This document shows positions 56,648 through 64,000 of a stretch of DNA of 64,000 nucleotides, piece after piece. The stretch covers positions 3,842,198-3,906,197 of the forward strand of contig NZ_AP023355.1 in NCBI RefSeq assembly GCF_016865425.1, written 5' to 3'. This DNA is from Actinocatenispora thailandica (GTDB taxonomy: Bacteria; Actinomycetota; Actinomycetes; Mycobacteriales; Micromonosporaceae). The notes under the pieces were generated by a model. The model saw nothing but the letters and a program-made list of their open reading frames with translations. It searched no databases and was not told the DNA's origin. Position numbers and translations under genes: made by a program. The first letter of the stretch is position 1. Every line of letters begins with the position of its first letter.

Positions 56648-58012
56648 ATGACCGACTCACTGCCCACCGCCATGCCGGCCGACCAGGGCGTCGACTCCCG
56701 CGGCGTCGCCGCCTTCCTGGACGCCGTCGAGGCGGCGCCGGGGATCGAGCCGCACAGCCTGCTGGTACTGCGGCACGGGCACCGGGTGGCCGCCGGCTGG
56801 TGGTCGCCGTACCGCGCCGAGCGGCCACACATGCTGTACTCGCTGAGCAAGAGCTTCACGTCGACCGCGCTGGGGCTGGCGCTCGATGAGGGGCTGCTGC
56901 GGCTCGACGACCGGGTCGTCGACTTCTTCCCCGAGTACCGCGAGCTGGCCACCGATCCGGGGACCCGGGCGATGCGGGTACGGCACCTGGCGTCGATGAG
57001 CAGCGGGCACACCCGCGACACGTGGGACGAGGTGTTCGAGTCCGATCCCGCCGATCCGGTACGCGGGTTCCTGCGGCTGCCGCCCGACCGCGAGCCCGGC
57101 ACCGTCTTCGCCTACAACCAGCCGGCGACGTACACGCTGGGGGTGATCCTGCAGCGGCTCACCGGCACGACGCTCGCCGGGTACCTGCGGCCCCGGCTGT
57201 TCGAGCCGCTCGGGATCGGCGCGCCGGGCTGGCAGCAGGACGGGTCGGGCCGCGACCTCGGTTTCGTCGGCCTGTTCCTCCCCACCGACGCGATCGCCCG
57301 GCTGGGCGAGCTGTACCTGCGCCGCGGGGTGTGGCGCGGCCACCGGATCCTGTCCGAGGGCTGGGTGGCCGAGGCGACCCGGCCGCAGGTCCCGACCGGC
57401 GACGAGAACCCGGACTGGGCGCAGGGCTACGGGTTCCAGTTCTGGATGTCCCGGCACGGCTACCGGGGCGACGGCGCGTTCGGCCAGTTCTGCCTGGTGT
57501 TGCCGGAGCAGGACGCGGTCGTGGCGTACACCGGGGCGACGGTCGAGATGCAGGCGGTGCTCGACGCGGCGTGGCGGCACCTGCTGCCGGCGTTCGGCAC
57601 GGCTGGCTCGGCCGCGGACGACGCGGCGCTCGCCGAACGGCTCGGCCGGCTCGCCCTGCCGCCGGTGCCGGCCGGAGACCAGCGCCCCGGCAACTGGTCG
57701 CTGGCCCCTGCCACACCCGGCGACACCCCGTTGACCGGTGTGCAGGTGCGCGACGGGGAGCTCGTCCTGTGCGAGCCGGGCACCGAGCTGCGGCTACGGT
57801 TGGCGCCGGGCCGGTGGACGGTCACCGACGAGCCGGTACCCGCCGCGGCCAGCGGCGGCTGGATCGACGGGACGCACCTGGCGGTCGACGTGCTGTTCCT
57901 GGAGGCGCCGCACCGGCTGTCGGTGACCGCCGACGTCACCGCCGGAACGTTCGACGCCCGCTGGGTCACCGCGCCGCTGCTCCCGCCGTCGCTGCGGCTG
58001 CTGCGCAGCTGA
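56648..58012 (+). CDS. Beta-lactamase-fold serine hydrolase
   Basis: A 454-residue cytoplasmic class C beta-lactamase-like hydrolase. The catalytic SxxK lies in YSLSKSFTSTALG, and the Tyr motif in FAYNQPATYTLG. Residues ~345-454 form an extra beta-rich C-terminal domain. Distinct from the serine hydrolase near anmK in sequence. Possible activities are esterase or D-amino-acid peptidase. Substrate unknown. Confidence 0.87.
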   Translation: MTDSLPTAMPADQGVDSRGVAAFLDAVEAAPGIEPHSLLVLRHGHRVAAGWWSPYRAERPHMLYSLSKSFTSTALGLALDEGLLRLDDRVVDFFPEYRELATDPGTRAMRVRHLASMSSGHTRDTWDEVFESDPADPVRGFLRLPPDREPGTVFAYNQPATYTLGVILQRLTGTTLAGYLRPRLFEPLGIGAPGWQQDGSGRDLGFVGLFLPTDAIARLGELYLRRGVWRGHRILSEGWVAEATRPQVPTGDENPDWAQGYGFQFWMSRHGYRGDGAFGQFCLVLPEQDAVVAYTGATVEMQAVLDAAWRHLLPAFGTAGSAADDAALAERLGRLALPPVPAGDQRPGNWSLAPATPGDTPLTGVQVRDGELVLCEPGTELRLRLAPGRWTVTDEPVPAAASGGWIDGTHLAVDVLFLEAPHRLSVTADVTAGTFDARWVTAPLLPPSLRLLRS

Positions 58013-58076
58013 CCCACCGGCCGCCGTGCGGCGACGGGGCCGGTGCGGCCCGGGTGGGTGGCCTTGCGGACACCGC

Positions 58077-58460
58077 TCAGCGGCGGCGCATCCCGTACAC
58101 GACGTTGATCAGGACCAGGCCGGCCCAGATGAGCACGATGCCGATCAGGGTGGACCCCTGCAGCTGGGTGGCGATGCCGGTCAGCGGGATGCCGGCGCCG
58201 ATCGAGACGATCGCCAGCACGAACGCGGTGTGATCGGTGCTGCCGTGCGGCTGCTGCGGCGGCTGGGGCACCGCCGGAGGTGGCGCCGGCTGGACGCGGC
58301 CGAGCCGTTCGTCCACCCGGCGGTCGATCTGCTGCCCGGTGCGCTCCAGGAACGCCCGGATGACCGCCTCCTCGGCGTCCGGCCCCAGCGCCTTGCGGGC
58401 CGCGATCGAGCCCGCCACGTCGTCCATCGAAGGCCCTTCGGCCTCGGCACCCTCCGGCAT
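58077..58460 (-). CDS. Small two-helix membrane protein
   Basis: A 127-residue protein starting at ATG 58460. The N-terminal ~55 residues are soluble and helical (VAGSIAARKALGPDAEEAVIRA), followed by a Pro/Gln-rich linker and two C-terminal membrane helices (FVLAIVSIGAGIPLTGIA and LIGIVLIWAGLVLINVVY). Conserved in actinobacteria but unnamed. It is convergent with the serine hydrolase gene. The mRNA may be leaderless. Confidence 0.75.
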   Translation of the reverse strand: MPEGAEAEGPSMDDVAGSIAARKALGPDAEEAVIRAFLERTGQQIDRRVDERLGRVQPAPPPAVPQPPQQPHGSTDHTAFVLAIVSIGAGIPLTGIATQLQGSTLIGIVLIWAGLVLINVVYGMRRR

Positions 58461-58467
58461 GCCCACC

Positions 58468-58473
58468 AGCATA
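58468..58473 (-). promoter_or_regulatory. -10 box of leaderless two-helix protein gene
   Basis: TATGCT on the reverse strand ends 7 nt before ATG 58460; no ribosome site lies between. Confidence 0.45.
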
Positions 58474-58661
58474 GGACGGCGCCCACCGGGTACCGGTACC
58501 CGCGCCGCGGAACCGGCCGCCGAGCACTGCCCGGCCCCGGCACCGCCGACGGCCGCCGCGGCGGGCCGGCACGGTGACCGGCCTGGCGCCACCGATCCGC
58601 GCCGCCGACGGCGGACCGGCGTGGTGACCGGCCCGCCGTCGGCGGCTCGGGGGTACGACGG

Positions 58662-60248
58662 TCAGCCGCGGGCGCCGCGGCCGGCGGCGACCAGCTGGGC
58701 CAGCAGCGGGGACGGCGCGCGGCTCGGTTCGCCGGACTCCGCGTACAGCGCCCGGGCGGCGGCGAGCACCGCGGCCGGGCCGAGCCGGTCGATCGCGGCG
58801 ATCGGACCCTCCGGGTACCCGCAGCCCAGCGTCATCGCGTGATCGATGCCGTCGGCGTCGGCGTAGCCGCTGGCCAGCATGCCGATCGCGTCGTTGAGGT
58901 AGGGCACCAGCAGCGCCTCGACGACCAGGCCGGCCCGCTCGTCGACGACGACGGAGCGGCGGCCGAGCGCCTCGGCCAGCCCGCGCGCCGCCGCGACGGC
59001 GGCGTCGTCGGTGCCGACGGTACGGGCGATCTCGGCGAACTCGCCGACCAGGTGCAGGCCGACGACGGCGCCGGGCCGGCCGCTCGCGGCGCCGGCGGCG
59101 GCGAGCTGGTCGGTGGCCGAGTCGACGGCGAGCACCGCGTCGGTCGCCGCACCGAGCGCCGCGTACGTCGCGGCGTCGGCTCCGGCGCCGACCACGACCA
59201 GGTCGACCCCGGCGAGCGCCGACTTGTCCACATCGGACAGTTCGCGGGCCGGCACGCCGGCCGCGGTCAGCGCCGCGGCGGCGGCCGGGTCGTCCAGTAC
59301 CGCAACGGTGGCGGGCTGGGCGGGTGCCGGCTCGGTGCCGGCCGACGCGCTCCCCGCTGCGGGGGCCGCCGGAGCCCCGGAGCCGGCCTTGGCGTACCGG
59401 TAGAAGCCGTGCCCGGACTTGCGCCCGTACCGGCCGGCGGCGGCGAGCTGGCGCAGCAGCGGCGCGCAGGCGTGCCGGCGGCTGGCCCCGCCGTAGGTGT
59501 GGATCACGTCGAGGATCTCCACGATGGTGTCGATGCCGATCAGGTCCATCAGCGTCAGCGGGCCCATCGGCAGGCCGGCACCGAGCCGCATCGCGTCGTC
59601 CAGGTCGGCCGCCGACACGTAGCCGTCGGACACCAACCAGGCGGCCTGGTTGAGGTAGCCGAGCAGCAGGTAGTTGGCGACGAAGCCGGGCCGGTCGCCG
59701 ACCTCGACGGGGGTCTTGCCGAGCCGCCGGCACAACGCGACGACGGTGTCCACCGCGTCCTGGTCGGCGACGACCGTGCCGATCACCTCGACCAGCTTCA
59801 TCACCGGCGCCGGGTTGAAGAAGTGCATGCCGACGACCCGGTGCGGCCGGGTGGTGTGGTGCGCGATCTCGGTGACCGACAGCGAGCTGGTGTTGGTGGC
59901 GAGGATCGCGTGCGGGCCGCAGACCCGGTCCAGTTCGGTGAACACGGCGTGCTTGATCGCCATCCGCTCCGGTGCGGCCTCGACCACCAGGTCGGCGCCG
60001 GCCATCGCGGCGTAGTCGGTGGTGAAGGTGATCCGGTCGAGGATCCCGGCCGCCTGCTCGGCGGTGAGCTTGCCCTTGCGTACCGCCCGGTCGGTGGAGG
60101 CGCGCAGGGTGTCGCGGCCGCGGGCCAGCGCCGCGTCGTCGATCTCCAGCGCCGTCACCGGCAGCCCGCTGCGGGCGAACACCTCGACGATGCCGGCACC
60201 CATCGTGCCCAGCCCGACCACCCCGACGGTACCGATCTCGTCAGCCAC
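58662..60248 (-). CDS. 3-hydroxyacyl-CoA dehydrogenase with duplicated C-terminal domain
   Basis: A 528-residue NAD-dependent dehydrogenase starting at GTG 60248, with AGGAGG upstream. The Rossmann domain has GVVGLGTMGAGIVEV, the serine site ATNTSSLSVTEI and catalytic His in MHFFNPAPVMKLVEV. The first C-terminal domain (DRPGFVANYLL, MDLIGIDTIVEILD) is followed by an Ala/Pro linker at ~320-350. A second region repeats the NAD-binding/dehydrogenase pattern (VVVGAGADAATYAA, DERAGLVVEALLVPYLND). The family reduces acetoacetyl-CoA-type substrates or oxidises 3-hydroxyacyl-CoA in beta-oxidation (FadB2-like). Divergent from an SDR gene. Confidence 0.9.
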   Translation of the reverse strand: MADEIGTVGVVGLGTMGAGIVEVFARSGLPVTALEIDDAALARGRDTLRASTDRAVRKGKLTAEQAAGILDRITFTTDYAAMAGADLVVEAAPERMAIKHAVFTELDRVCGPHAILATNTSSLSVTEIAHHTTRPHRVVGMHFFNPAPVMKLVEVIGTVVADQDAVDTVVALCRRLGKTPVEVGDRPGFVANYLLLGYLNQAAWLVSDGYVSAADLDDAMRLGAGLPMGPLTLMDLIGIDTIVEILDVIHTYGGASRRHACAPLLRQLAAAGRYGRKSGHGFYRYAKAGSGAPAAPAAGSASAGTEPAPAQPATVAVLDDPAAAAALTAAGVPARELSDVDKSALAGVDLVVVGAGADAATYAALGAATDAVLAVDSATDQLAAAGAASGRPGAVVGLHLVGEFAEIARTVGTDDAAVAAARGLAEALGRRSVVVDERAGLVVEALLVPYLNDAIGMLASGYADADGIDHAMTLGCGYPEGPIAAIDRLGPAAVLAAARALYAESGEPSRAPSPLLAQLVAAGRGARG

Positions 60249-60343
60249 CCATGACCTCCTGTGTTCGCGGCGTACCGGCCGCGCTGCCGGCCGCCGTTTC
60301 GTAGCATCGGCTGGTCGTACCGGCCCGCAGGAAGGCACCGACC

Positions 60344-61030
60344 ATGACCGCCACCGTACTGACCGGGGTGTCCCGCGGGCTGGGCCGGGCACTGTTCGAC
60401 GAACTGTACGGACGGGGTGACCGGCTGTTCGCCATCGGCCGCGGCTTCACCGCGGAGCAGCGGGCCGCGGACCCGGCCCGGGTCCGGCTGTGCGAGGCCG
60501 ACCTGTCCCGGCCCGACGTCGAGCTACCGGAACTGTCCGGTTTCCTGACCGCCGGACCCGCCGACGAACCGGTCGTGCTGATCCACAACGCCGGCTCGGT
60601 CGAGCCGATCGGCGCGATCGGCACCCTCGACCCGGCCCGTACCGCGGCGAGCGTGCACGTCAACCTGCTCGCGCCGATGCTGCTGACCGGTGCGGTACTG
60701 GCCGCCGCCGGCGACCGGCCGACCACGGTGCTGTTCGTCTCGTCCGGCGCGGCGCGGCGGGTGATCGACGGCTGGGCGACGTACTGCGCGACCAAGGCCG
60801 GCGGCGAGATGTTCTTCGCCGCGCTCGCCCAGCAGTACGCCGACGACGACCGGGTCCGGGTGGCGAGCGTCAGCCCCGGCGTGATGGACACCGAGATGCA
60901 GGCGCTGATCCGGGCCGACGACGATGCCTGGTTCCCGGACCGGGCCCACTACCGGGGGCTGGCCGAGCGCGGCGAGCTGCCCTCCCCCGCCGGCGTCGCC
61001 CGCCGCATCGTCGCCGACCACCTCAGCTGA
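60344..61030 (+). CDS. Short-chain dehydrogenase/reductase
   Basis: A 228-residue SDR, ATG 60344 with AGGAAGG upstream. TGVSRGLGRAL binds the cofactor, HNAG and SSGA mark the fold, and YCATK holds the catalytic Tyr and Lys. The pattern around TGVSRGLG suggests NADPH preference and a sepiapterin-reductase/benzil-reductase-like subgroup. Substrate unknown. Shares a 95-bp divergent promoter region with the 3-hydroxyacyl-CoA dehydrogenase. Confidence 0.9.
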   Translation: MTATVLTGVSRGLGRALFDELYGRGDRLFAIGRGFTAEQRAADPARVRLCEADLSRPDVELPELSGFLTAGPADEPVVLIHNAGSVEPIGAIGTLDPARTAASVHVNLLAPMLLTGAVLAAAGDRPTTVLFVSSGAARRVIDGWATYCATKAGGEMFFAALAQQYADDDRVRVASVSPGVMDTEMQALIRADDDAWFPDRAHYRGLAERGELPSPAGVARRIVADHLS

Positions 61031-61085
61031 CCGGGGCCCGGCGCCGCTCCCCCGCCGAACCGTTGCGGGGCGCGGCCGGGTTGGG

Positions 61086-61091
61086 TAGACA
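61086..61091 (+). promoter_or_regulatory. -10 box of leaderless sulfotransferase-like gene
   Basis: TAGACA ends 6 nt before ATG 61098 and no ribosome site lies between. Confidence 0.45.
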
Positions 61092-61097
61092 GACGCC

Positions 61098-61811
61098 ATG
61101 ATCATCGCGTTGTGGAGCGCACCGCGGTCCCGGTCCACCGCGTTCTTCCGGGCCATGGCGGAGCGCGGCGACCTGCTGGCGCTGCACGAACCGTTCTGCA
61201 ACGTCACCGACCACGGCGAGACCGACGGCCCGGCCGGCCCGGTCCGCAGCCACCCGGAACTGATCGCCGCGCTGCGGGCGGCGTCGGCCGGCGCCCGGGT
61301 GTTCTTCAAGGACACCACCGACAACCGGTACCCGGCAGTGCTCGCCGACCGGCGCTTCCTGGCCGAGGTGCGGCACACGTTCCTGATCCGCGACCCGGCC
61401 GAGGTCGCCGCGTCGTTCTACGCGATCGACCCGGGCATGTGTCGCGCCGACGTCGGGCTCGAACACCTGGCCGAGCTGTACGACGCGGCCGTCGCCCACG
61501 CCGGCGCCGCGCCGGTGGTGGTCGACGCGGCCGACCTCGCCGCGCACCCGGCCGCCACGATGGCGGCGTACTGCGCCGCGACCGGGCTGCCGTTCCGGCC
61601 CGAGGCGCTGCACTGGCAGGCCGGTGACCGCAGCGAGTGGCGCCGCACCGCCGAGTGGCACACCGACGTGGCCGCCTCCACCGGGCTGTCCGGCACCACC
61701 TCGCGGTACCCGCACACGGTGCACAACACGCCGCTGCTCGCCGGGTTCGCCGCCCACCACCGGCCGTACTACGAGCGGCTCCGGGCGCACCGGCTGGCCA
61801 TCGGGGCCTGA
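61098..61811 (+). CDS. Sulfotransferase-like protein
   Basis: A 237-residue P-loop protein. It has a PAPS 5'-phosphosulfate-loop-like SAPRSRSTAFFRAM at the N-terminus, a 3'-phosphate-binding-like LIRDPAEVAASFY, and a long helical C-terminus. This matches the branched-chain-aminotransferase-like/sulfotransferase family seen in actinobacteria. Substrate unknown; PAPS use is inferred. Confidence 0.8.
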   Translation: MIIALWSAPRSRSTAFFRAMAERGDLLALHEPFCNVTDHGETDGPAGPVRSHPELIAALRAASAGARVFFKDTTDNRYPAVLADRRFLAEVRHTFLIRDPAEVAASFYAIDPGMCRADVGLEHLAELYDAAVAHAGAAPVVVDAADLAAHPAATMAAYCAATGLPFRPEALHWQAGDRSEWRRTAEWHTDVAASTGLSGTTSRYPHTVHNTPLLAGFAAHHRPYYERLRAHRLAIGA

Positions 61812-61826
61812 CCGGCCCGCGCCGTC

Positions 61827-61864
61827 CCGATACCACATGCTCGCGCCGAGACCACATCCTCGTC
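61827..61864 (+). repeat. Two 19-bp direct repeats upstream of YbaB-like gene
   Basis: Adjacent copies CCGATACCACATGCTCGCG and CCGAGACCACATCCTCGTC match at 15 of 19 positions, 75-110 bp before the next start. Spacing of about two helical turns suits a dimeric regulator. Confidence 0.5.
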
Positions 61865-61938
61865 CCGTACGTCCGGTTGCCGACGCTGAGTACCGTTCAG
61901 CGGACCGGCGCCGAGCGCAGCGGGAGGGGACGAGAAGG

Positions 61939-62511
61939 ATGGCCGTGAACAACGTCGGGACGCGTCCACGACGCGACGGCGCCCGGCGCGATCTGCGGGC
62001 CTGGGCGATCGCCGAGGTGCGCGCGTTCGGTGAGCGGCCCCCGTCGTACTTTCGCTGCGCGGATCCGTCCGGCACGATCCGCGTCACGCTGCGCGCCGAC
62101 GACCGGATGGTCGACGTCGACCTCGACCCGGACTGGCGGGACAGGTTCGGTCCCGAATACTTCGACACCGCGCTGCTCGCCGCCTACCGCGGCGCCCTGC
62201 ACGACTGCCGGTACGTGCGCGGGCTGGTGCAGCTCGCCGCCGGCAACGTCGGCGGGTCGGGGGCCAGCTCCCTCGAAGGCCGGGCCGGTGCCGCCATCGA
62301 CGTCGCGGTGGCCGCGGCGGGTGAGTCGGGCCCGGTGCCCGCGGGGTGCGCTGACTCGGTGGTCCGCAGCCCGGCCGGCTACCTGCGGCTGGTCCGGCGC
62401 GGCGGCTCGATCCGCAGCGCGCATGCCGACACCCGGCGCATCGGCGCCGCCCCGGCACCGCTGCTGTGCCACGACGTGCTGGCGGTCTTCCAGCTCGCGC
62501 TCGGCGCCTGA
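61939..62511 (+). CDS. Possible YbaB-like protein
   Basis: A 190-residue protein; ATG 61939 follows GGGAGGGG, with GTG 61945 an alternative. The pattern RCADPSGTIRVTLRADDRMVDVDLDPDW followed by a helix (FDTALLAAYRGALHDC) resembles the YbaB/EbfC nucleoid-associated fold common in actinobacterial secretion loci. The similarity is weak and the assignment tentative. No partner gene is recognisable nearby. Confidence 0.55.
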   Translation: MAVNNVGTRPRRDGARRDLRAWAIAEVRAFGERPPSYFRCADPSGTIRVTLRADDRMVDVDLDPDWRDRFGPEYFDTALLAAYRGALHDCRYVRGLVQLAAGNVGGSGASSLEGRAGAAIDVAVAAAGESGPVPAGCADSVVRSPAGYLRLVRRGGSIRSAHADTRRIGAAPAPLLCHDVLAVFQLALGA

Positions 62512-62563
62512 CCGGCCCGGTGATCGGTCGAAACGACGGTTACCGCCCGGTACGGTTTCGGCC

Positions 62564-62569
62564 TACACT
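62564..62569 (+). promoter_or_regulatory. Promoter of leaderless aldehyde dehydrogenase mRNA
   Basis: TACACT ends 6 nt before ATG 62576. TTACCG at 62540-62545 is a usable -35 with 18-bp spacing. No ribosome site precedes the ATG. Confidence 0.5.
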
Positions 62570-62575
62570 CGCCGC

Positions 62576-64000
62576 ATGACCGCCGAGGTGCACAAGCCAA
62601 CGCAGACGGAGACGCCGGGGCTTCCGGTGGTGGTGGACGGGCGGCTGCGATCCACCCATCCGGGCACCGGCGCGCTGGTCGGCGAGTTCCCGGTGGCCGA
62701 CGACACCGACGTCCGGGCCGCGGTGCGCAACGCGCGCGAGGCGGCCCGCTGGTGGGCCGGGCTCGGTTTCGGTGGCCGGGCGGAGCGGCTCGGCCGGTGG
62801 CGCGCCGCGCTGGCCCGGCGGATGCCGGAGCTGGCCCGGGTGGTGCACGACGAGGGCGGCAAGCCGGTCGGCGACGCCGTCATCGAGATCACCGCGGCGA
62901 TCGACCACGTGGCCTGGGCGGCCCGGCACGCCCGCCGGGTGCTCGGCCCGCGTCGCGTCGGCGGCAGCATCCTGCTGCCCGACCAGAGCGCGCTGGTGAC
63001 CTACCAGCCGTTCGGCGTGGTCGGCGTGATCGGCCCGTGGAACTACCCGGTCTTCACCCCGATGGGCTCCATCGCCTACGCGCTGGCCGCCGGCAACGCG
63101 GTCGTGTTCAAGCCCAGCGAGTACACCCCGGCGGTCGGTCAGTGGCTGGTCGACTCGTTCGCCGAGGCGGTCGGCGACGAACCGGTCTTCCAGGTGGTGC
63201 ACGGCCTCGGTGAGACCGGGGCGGCGCTGTGCGCGGCCGGCATCGACAAGCTCGCGTTCACCGGCTCCACCCGGACCGGCAAGAAGGTGATGGCCGCGTG
63301 CAGCGAGACGCTGACCCCGGTGCTGGTCGAGTGCGGCGGCAAGGACGCGATGATCGTCGCCGCCGACGCCGACCTCGACGACGCCGCGGACGCCGCCTGC
63401 TGGGCCGGGATGAGCAACGCCGGCCAGACCTGCATCGGCATCGAGCGGGTGTACGTGCACGACTCGGTCGCCGATGCGTTCGTGGACAAGCTGGTGGCGA
63501 AGGCGCGAGCGTTGCGGGTCGGGAGTGACGACGAGGCCGACATCGGCCCGATCACGATGCCCGGCCAGGTCGACGTGATCCGCCGGCACATCGCCGACGC
63601 CCTGGCACGGGGCGGCACCGCGGTGCTCGGCGGCAACGACGCGGTCGACCCGCCGTACGTGCACCCCACGATCCTGCTGGACGTGCCGGAGGATTCGGCC
63701 GCGGTGCGCGAGGAGACGTTCGGCCCGACGCTGACCGTCAGCCGGGTGCCGGACCTGGACGAGGCGATCCGGCGCGCCAACGCCACCGGCTACGGGCTGG
63801 GTTCGGCGGTGTTCTCCCGCCGCTCCGGGATGGCCGTCGCGACCCGGCTGCGGTCCGGGATGACCTCGATCAACGGCGGGATGAGCTTCGTCGGACTGCC
63901 AGCGCTGCCGTTCGGCGGCGTCGGCGACTCCGGCTTCGGCCGCATCCACGGCGCGGACGGGCTGCGCGAGTTCGCCCGGCCGAAGTCGATCGCGCGCCGC
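62576..64000 (+). CDS. Aldehyde dehydrogenase, 3' end outside window
   Basis: The first ~475 residues of an NAD(P)-dependent aldehyde dehydrogenase. Visible motifs are GVVGVIGPWNYPVF, NAVVFKPSEYTP, FTGSTRTGKKV, catalytic Glu in VECGGKDAM (the usual motif is ELGGKDP), catalytic Cys in NAGQTCIG, and EETFGPTLTV. The close of the protein (LPFGGVGDSGFGR) is also present, so only a short tail is missing. Broad substrate class: aliphatic or succinate-semialdehyde-type. Downstream context is not visible. Confidence 0.92.
   Translation, partial: MTAEVHKPTQTETPGLPVVVDGRLRSTHPGTGALVGEFPVADDTDVRAAVRNAREAARWWAGLGFGGRAERLGRWRAALARRMPELARVVHDEGGKPVGDAVIEITAAIDHVAWAARHARRVLGPRRVGGSILLPDQSALVTYQPFGVVGVIGPWNYPVFTPMGSIAYALAAGNAVVFKPSEYTPAVGQWLVDSFAEAVGDEPVFQVVHGLGETGAALCAAGIDKLAFTGSTRTGKKVMAACSETLTPVLVECGGKDAMIVAADADLDDAADAACWAGMSNAGQTCIGIERVYVHDSVADAFVDKLVAKARALRVGSDDEADIGPITMPGQVDVIRRHIADALARGGTAVLGGNDAVDPPYVHPTILLDVPEDSAAVREETFGPTLTVSRVPDLDEAIRRANATGYGLGSAVFSRRSGMAVATRLRSGMTSINGGMSFVGLPALPFGGVGDSGFGRIHGADGLREFARPKSIARR

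Overview
The window is a very GC-rich (roughly 72%) chromosomal segment with GTG starts and AGGAGG-type ribosome sites. It is almost fully coding and clearly actinobacterial. Family content and gene order point to Micromonosporaceae or a close relative; this is an inference from recognised proteins, not a database result. I see no rRNA, tRNA, insertion sequence, phage gene or CRISPR array. The window opens inside a membrane glycosyltransferase gene and ends inside an aldehyde dehydrogenase gene.

Layout. (1) 1-5.7 kb: a forward cell-surface polysaccharide locus with a GT-C-like membrane protein, a processive GT2 synthase (frameshifted), a membrane-anchored GH26 beta-mannanase-like enzyme and a GH92 alpha-mannosidase-like lipoprotein. 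(2) 5.9-10.8 kb, reverse: dxs (isoprenoid precursor synthesis), anmK (anhydro-MurNAc kinase) and a beta-lactamase-fold serine hydrolase. Divergent from these, at 10.9-16.4 kb, is a five-gene peptide ABC importer, so this block looks like cell-wall or peptide recycling. (3) 16.5-21.2 kb, reverse: a xylose-type sugar ABC importer with its ROK regulator, bounded by a perfect bidirectional terminator. (4) 21.4-34 kb: a conserved actinobacterial housekeeping neighbourhood with a TRAM-type RNA methyltransferase, a KimA-like potassium transporter, two RCK/TrkA proteins, DUF3159, an OB-fold protein, DUF3710, dut, DUF3093, DUF4193 and a Cei/LytR_C protein. (5) 34-48.5 kb: suhB-like phosphatase, the principal sigma factor, DUF7455, an SF2 helicase, a YihY/BrkB protein, DUF3039, psuG plus a PfkB kinase, DUF3099, a methyltransferase, dtd, an M56 protease/BlaI pair and a SigB-like sigma factor. 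From dxs to SigB the order closely follows the region around Rv2682c-Rv2710 of Mycobacterium tuberculosis as I remember it. (6) 48.5-64 kb: an accessory metabolic stretch with a GNAT plus acyl-CoA-synthetase-like lysine acetyltransferase next to an AcuC deacetylase (frameshifted), a GH1 beta-glucosidase, two alpha/beta hydrolases, a second serine hydrolase, a 3-hydroxyacyl-CoA dehydrogenase, an SDR, a sulfotransferase-like protein, a possible YbaB-like protein and an aldehyde dehydrogenase.

Three themes cut across the window. First, five one-base frame losses in four genes all sit in short G/C homopolymers; they look like residual sequencing errors rather than decay. Second, at least seven genes have a TANNNT-type -10 box only 6-7 nt before the start codon, which predicts leaderless mRNAs. 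Third, several convincing regulatory sites are visible: a 27-bp BlaI-type palindrome, four TCAC units repeated every 11 bp upstream of the SigB-like gene (a PhoP-box-like array), an inverted repeat between the KimA-like and RCK genes, and a hairpin between the sugar-binding protein and ATPase genes.
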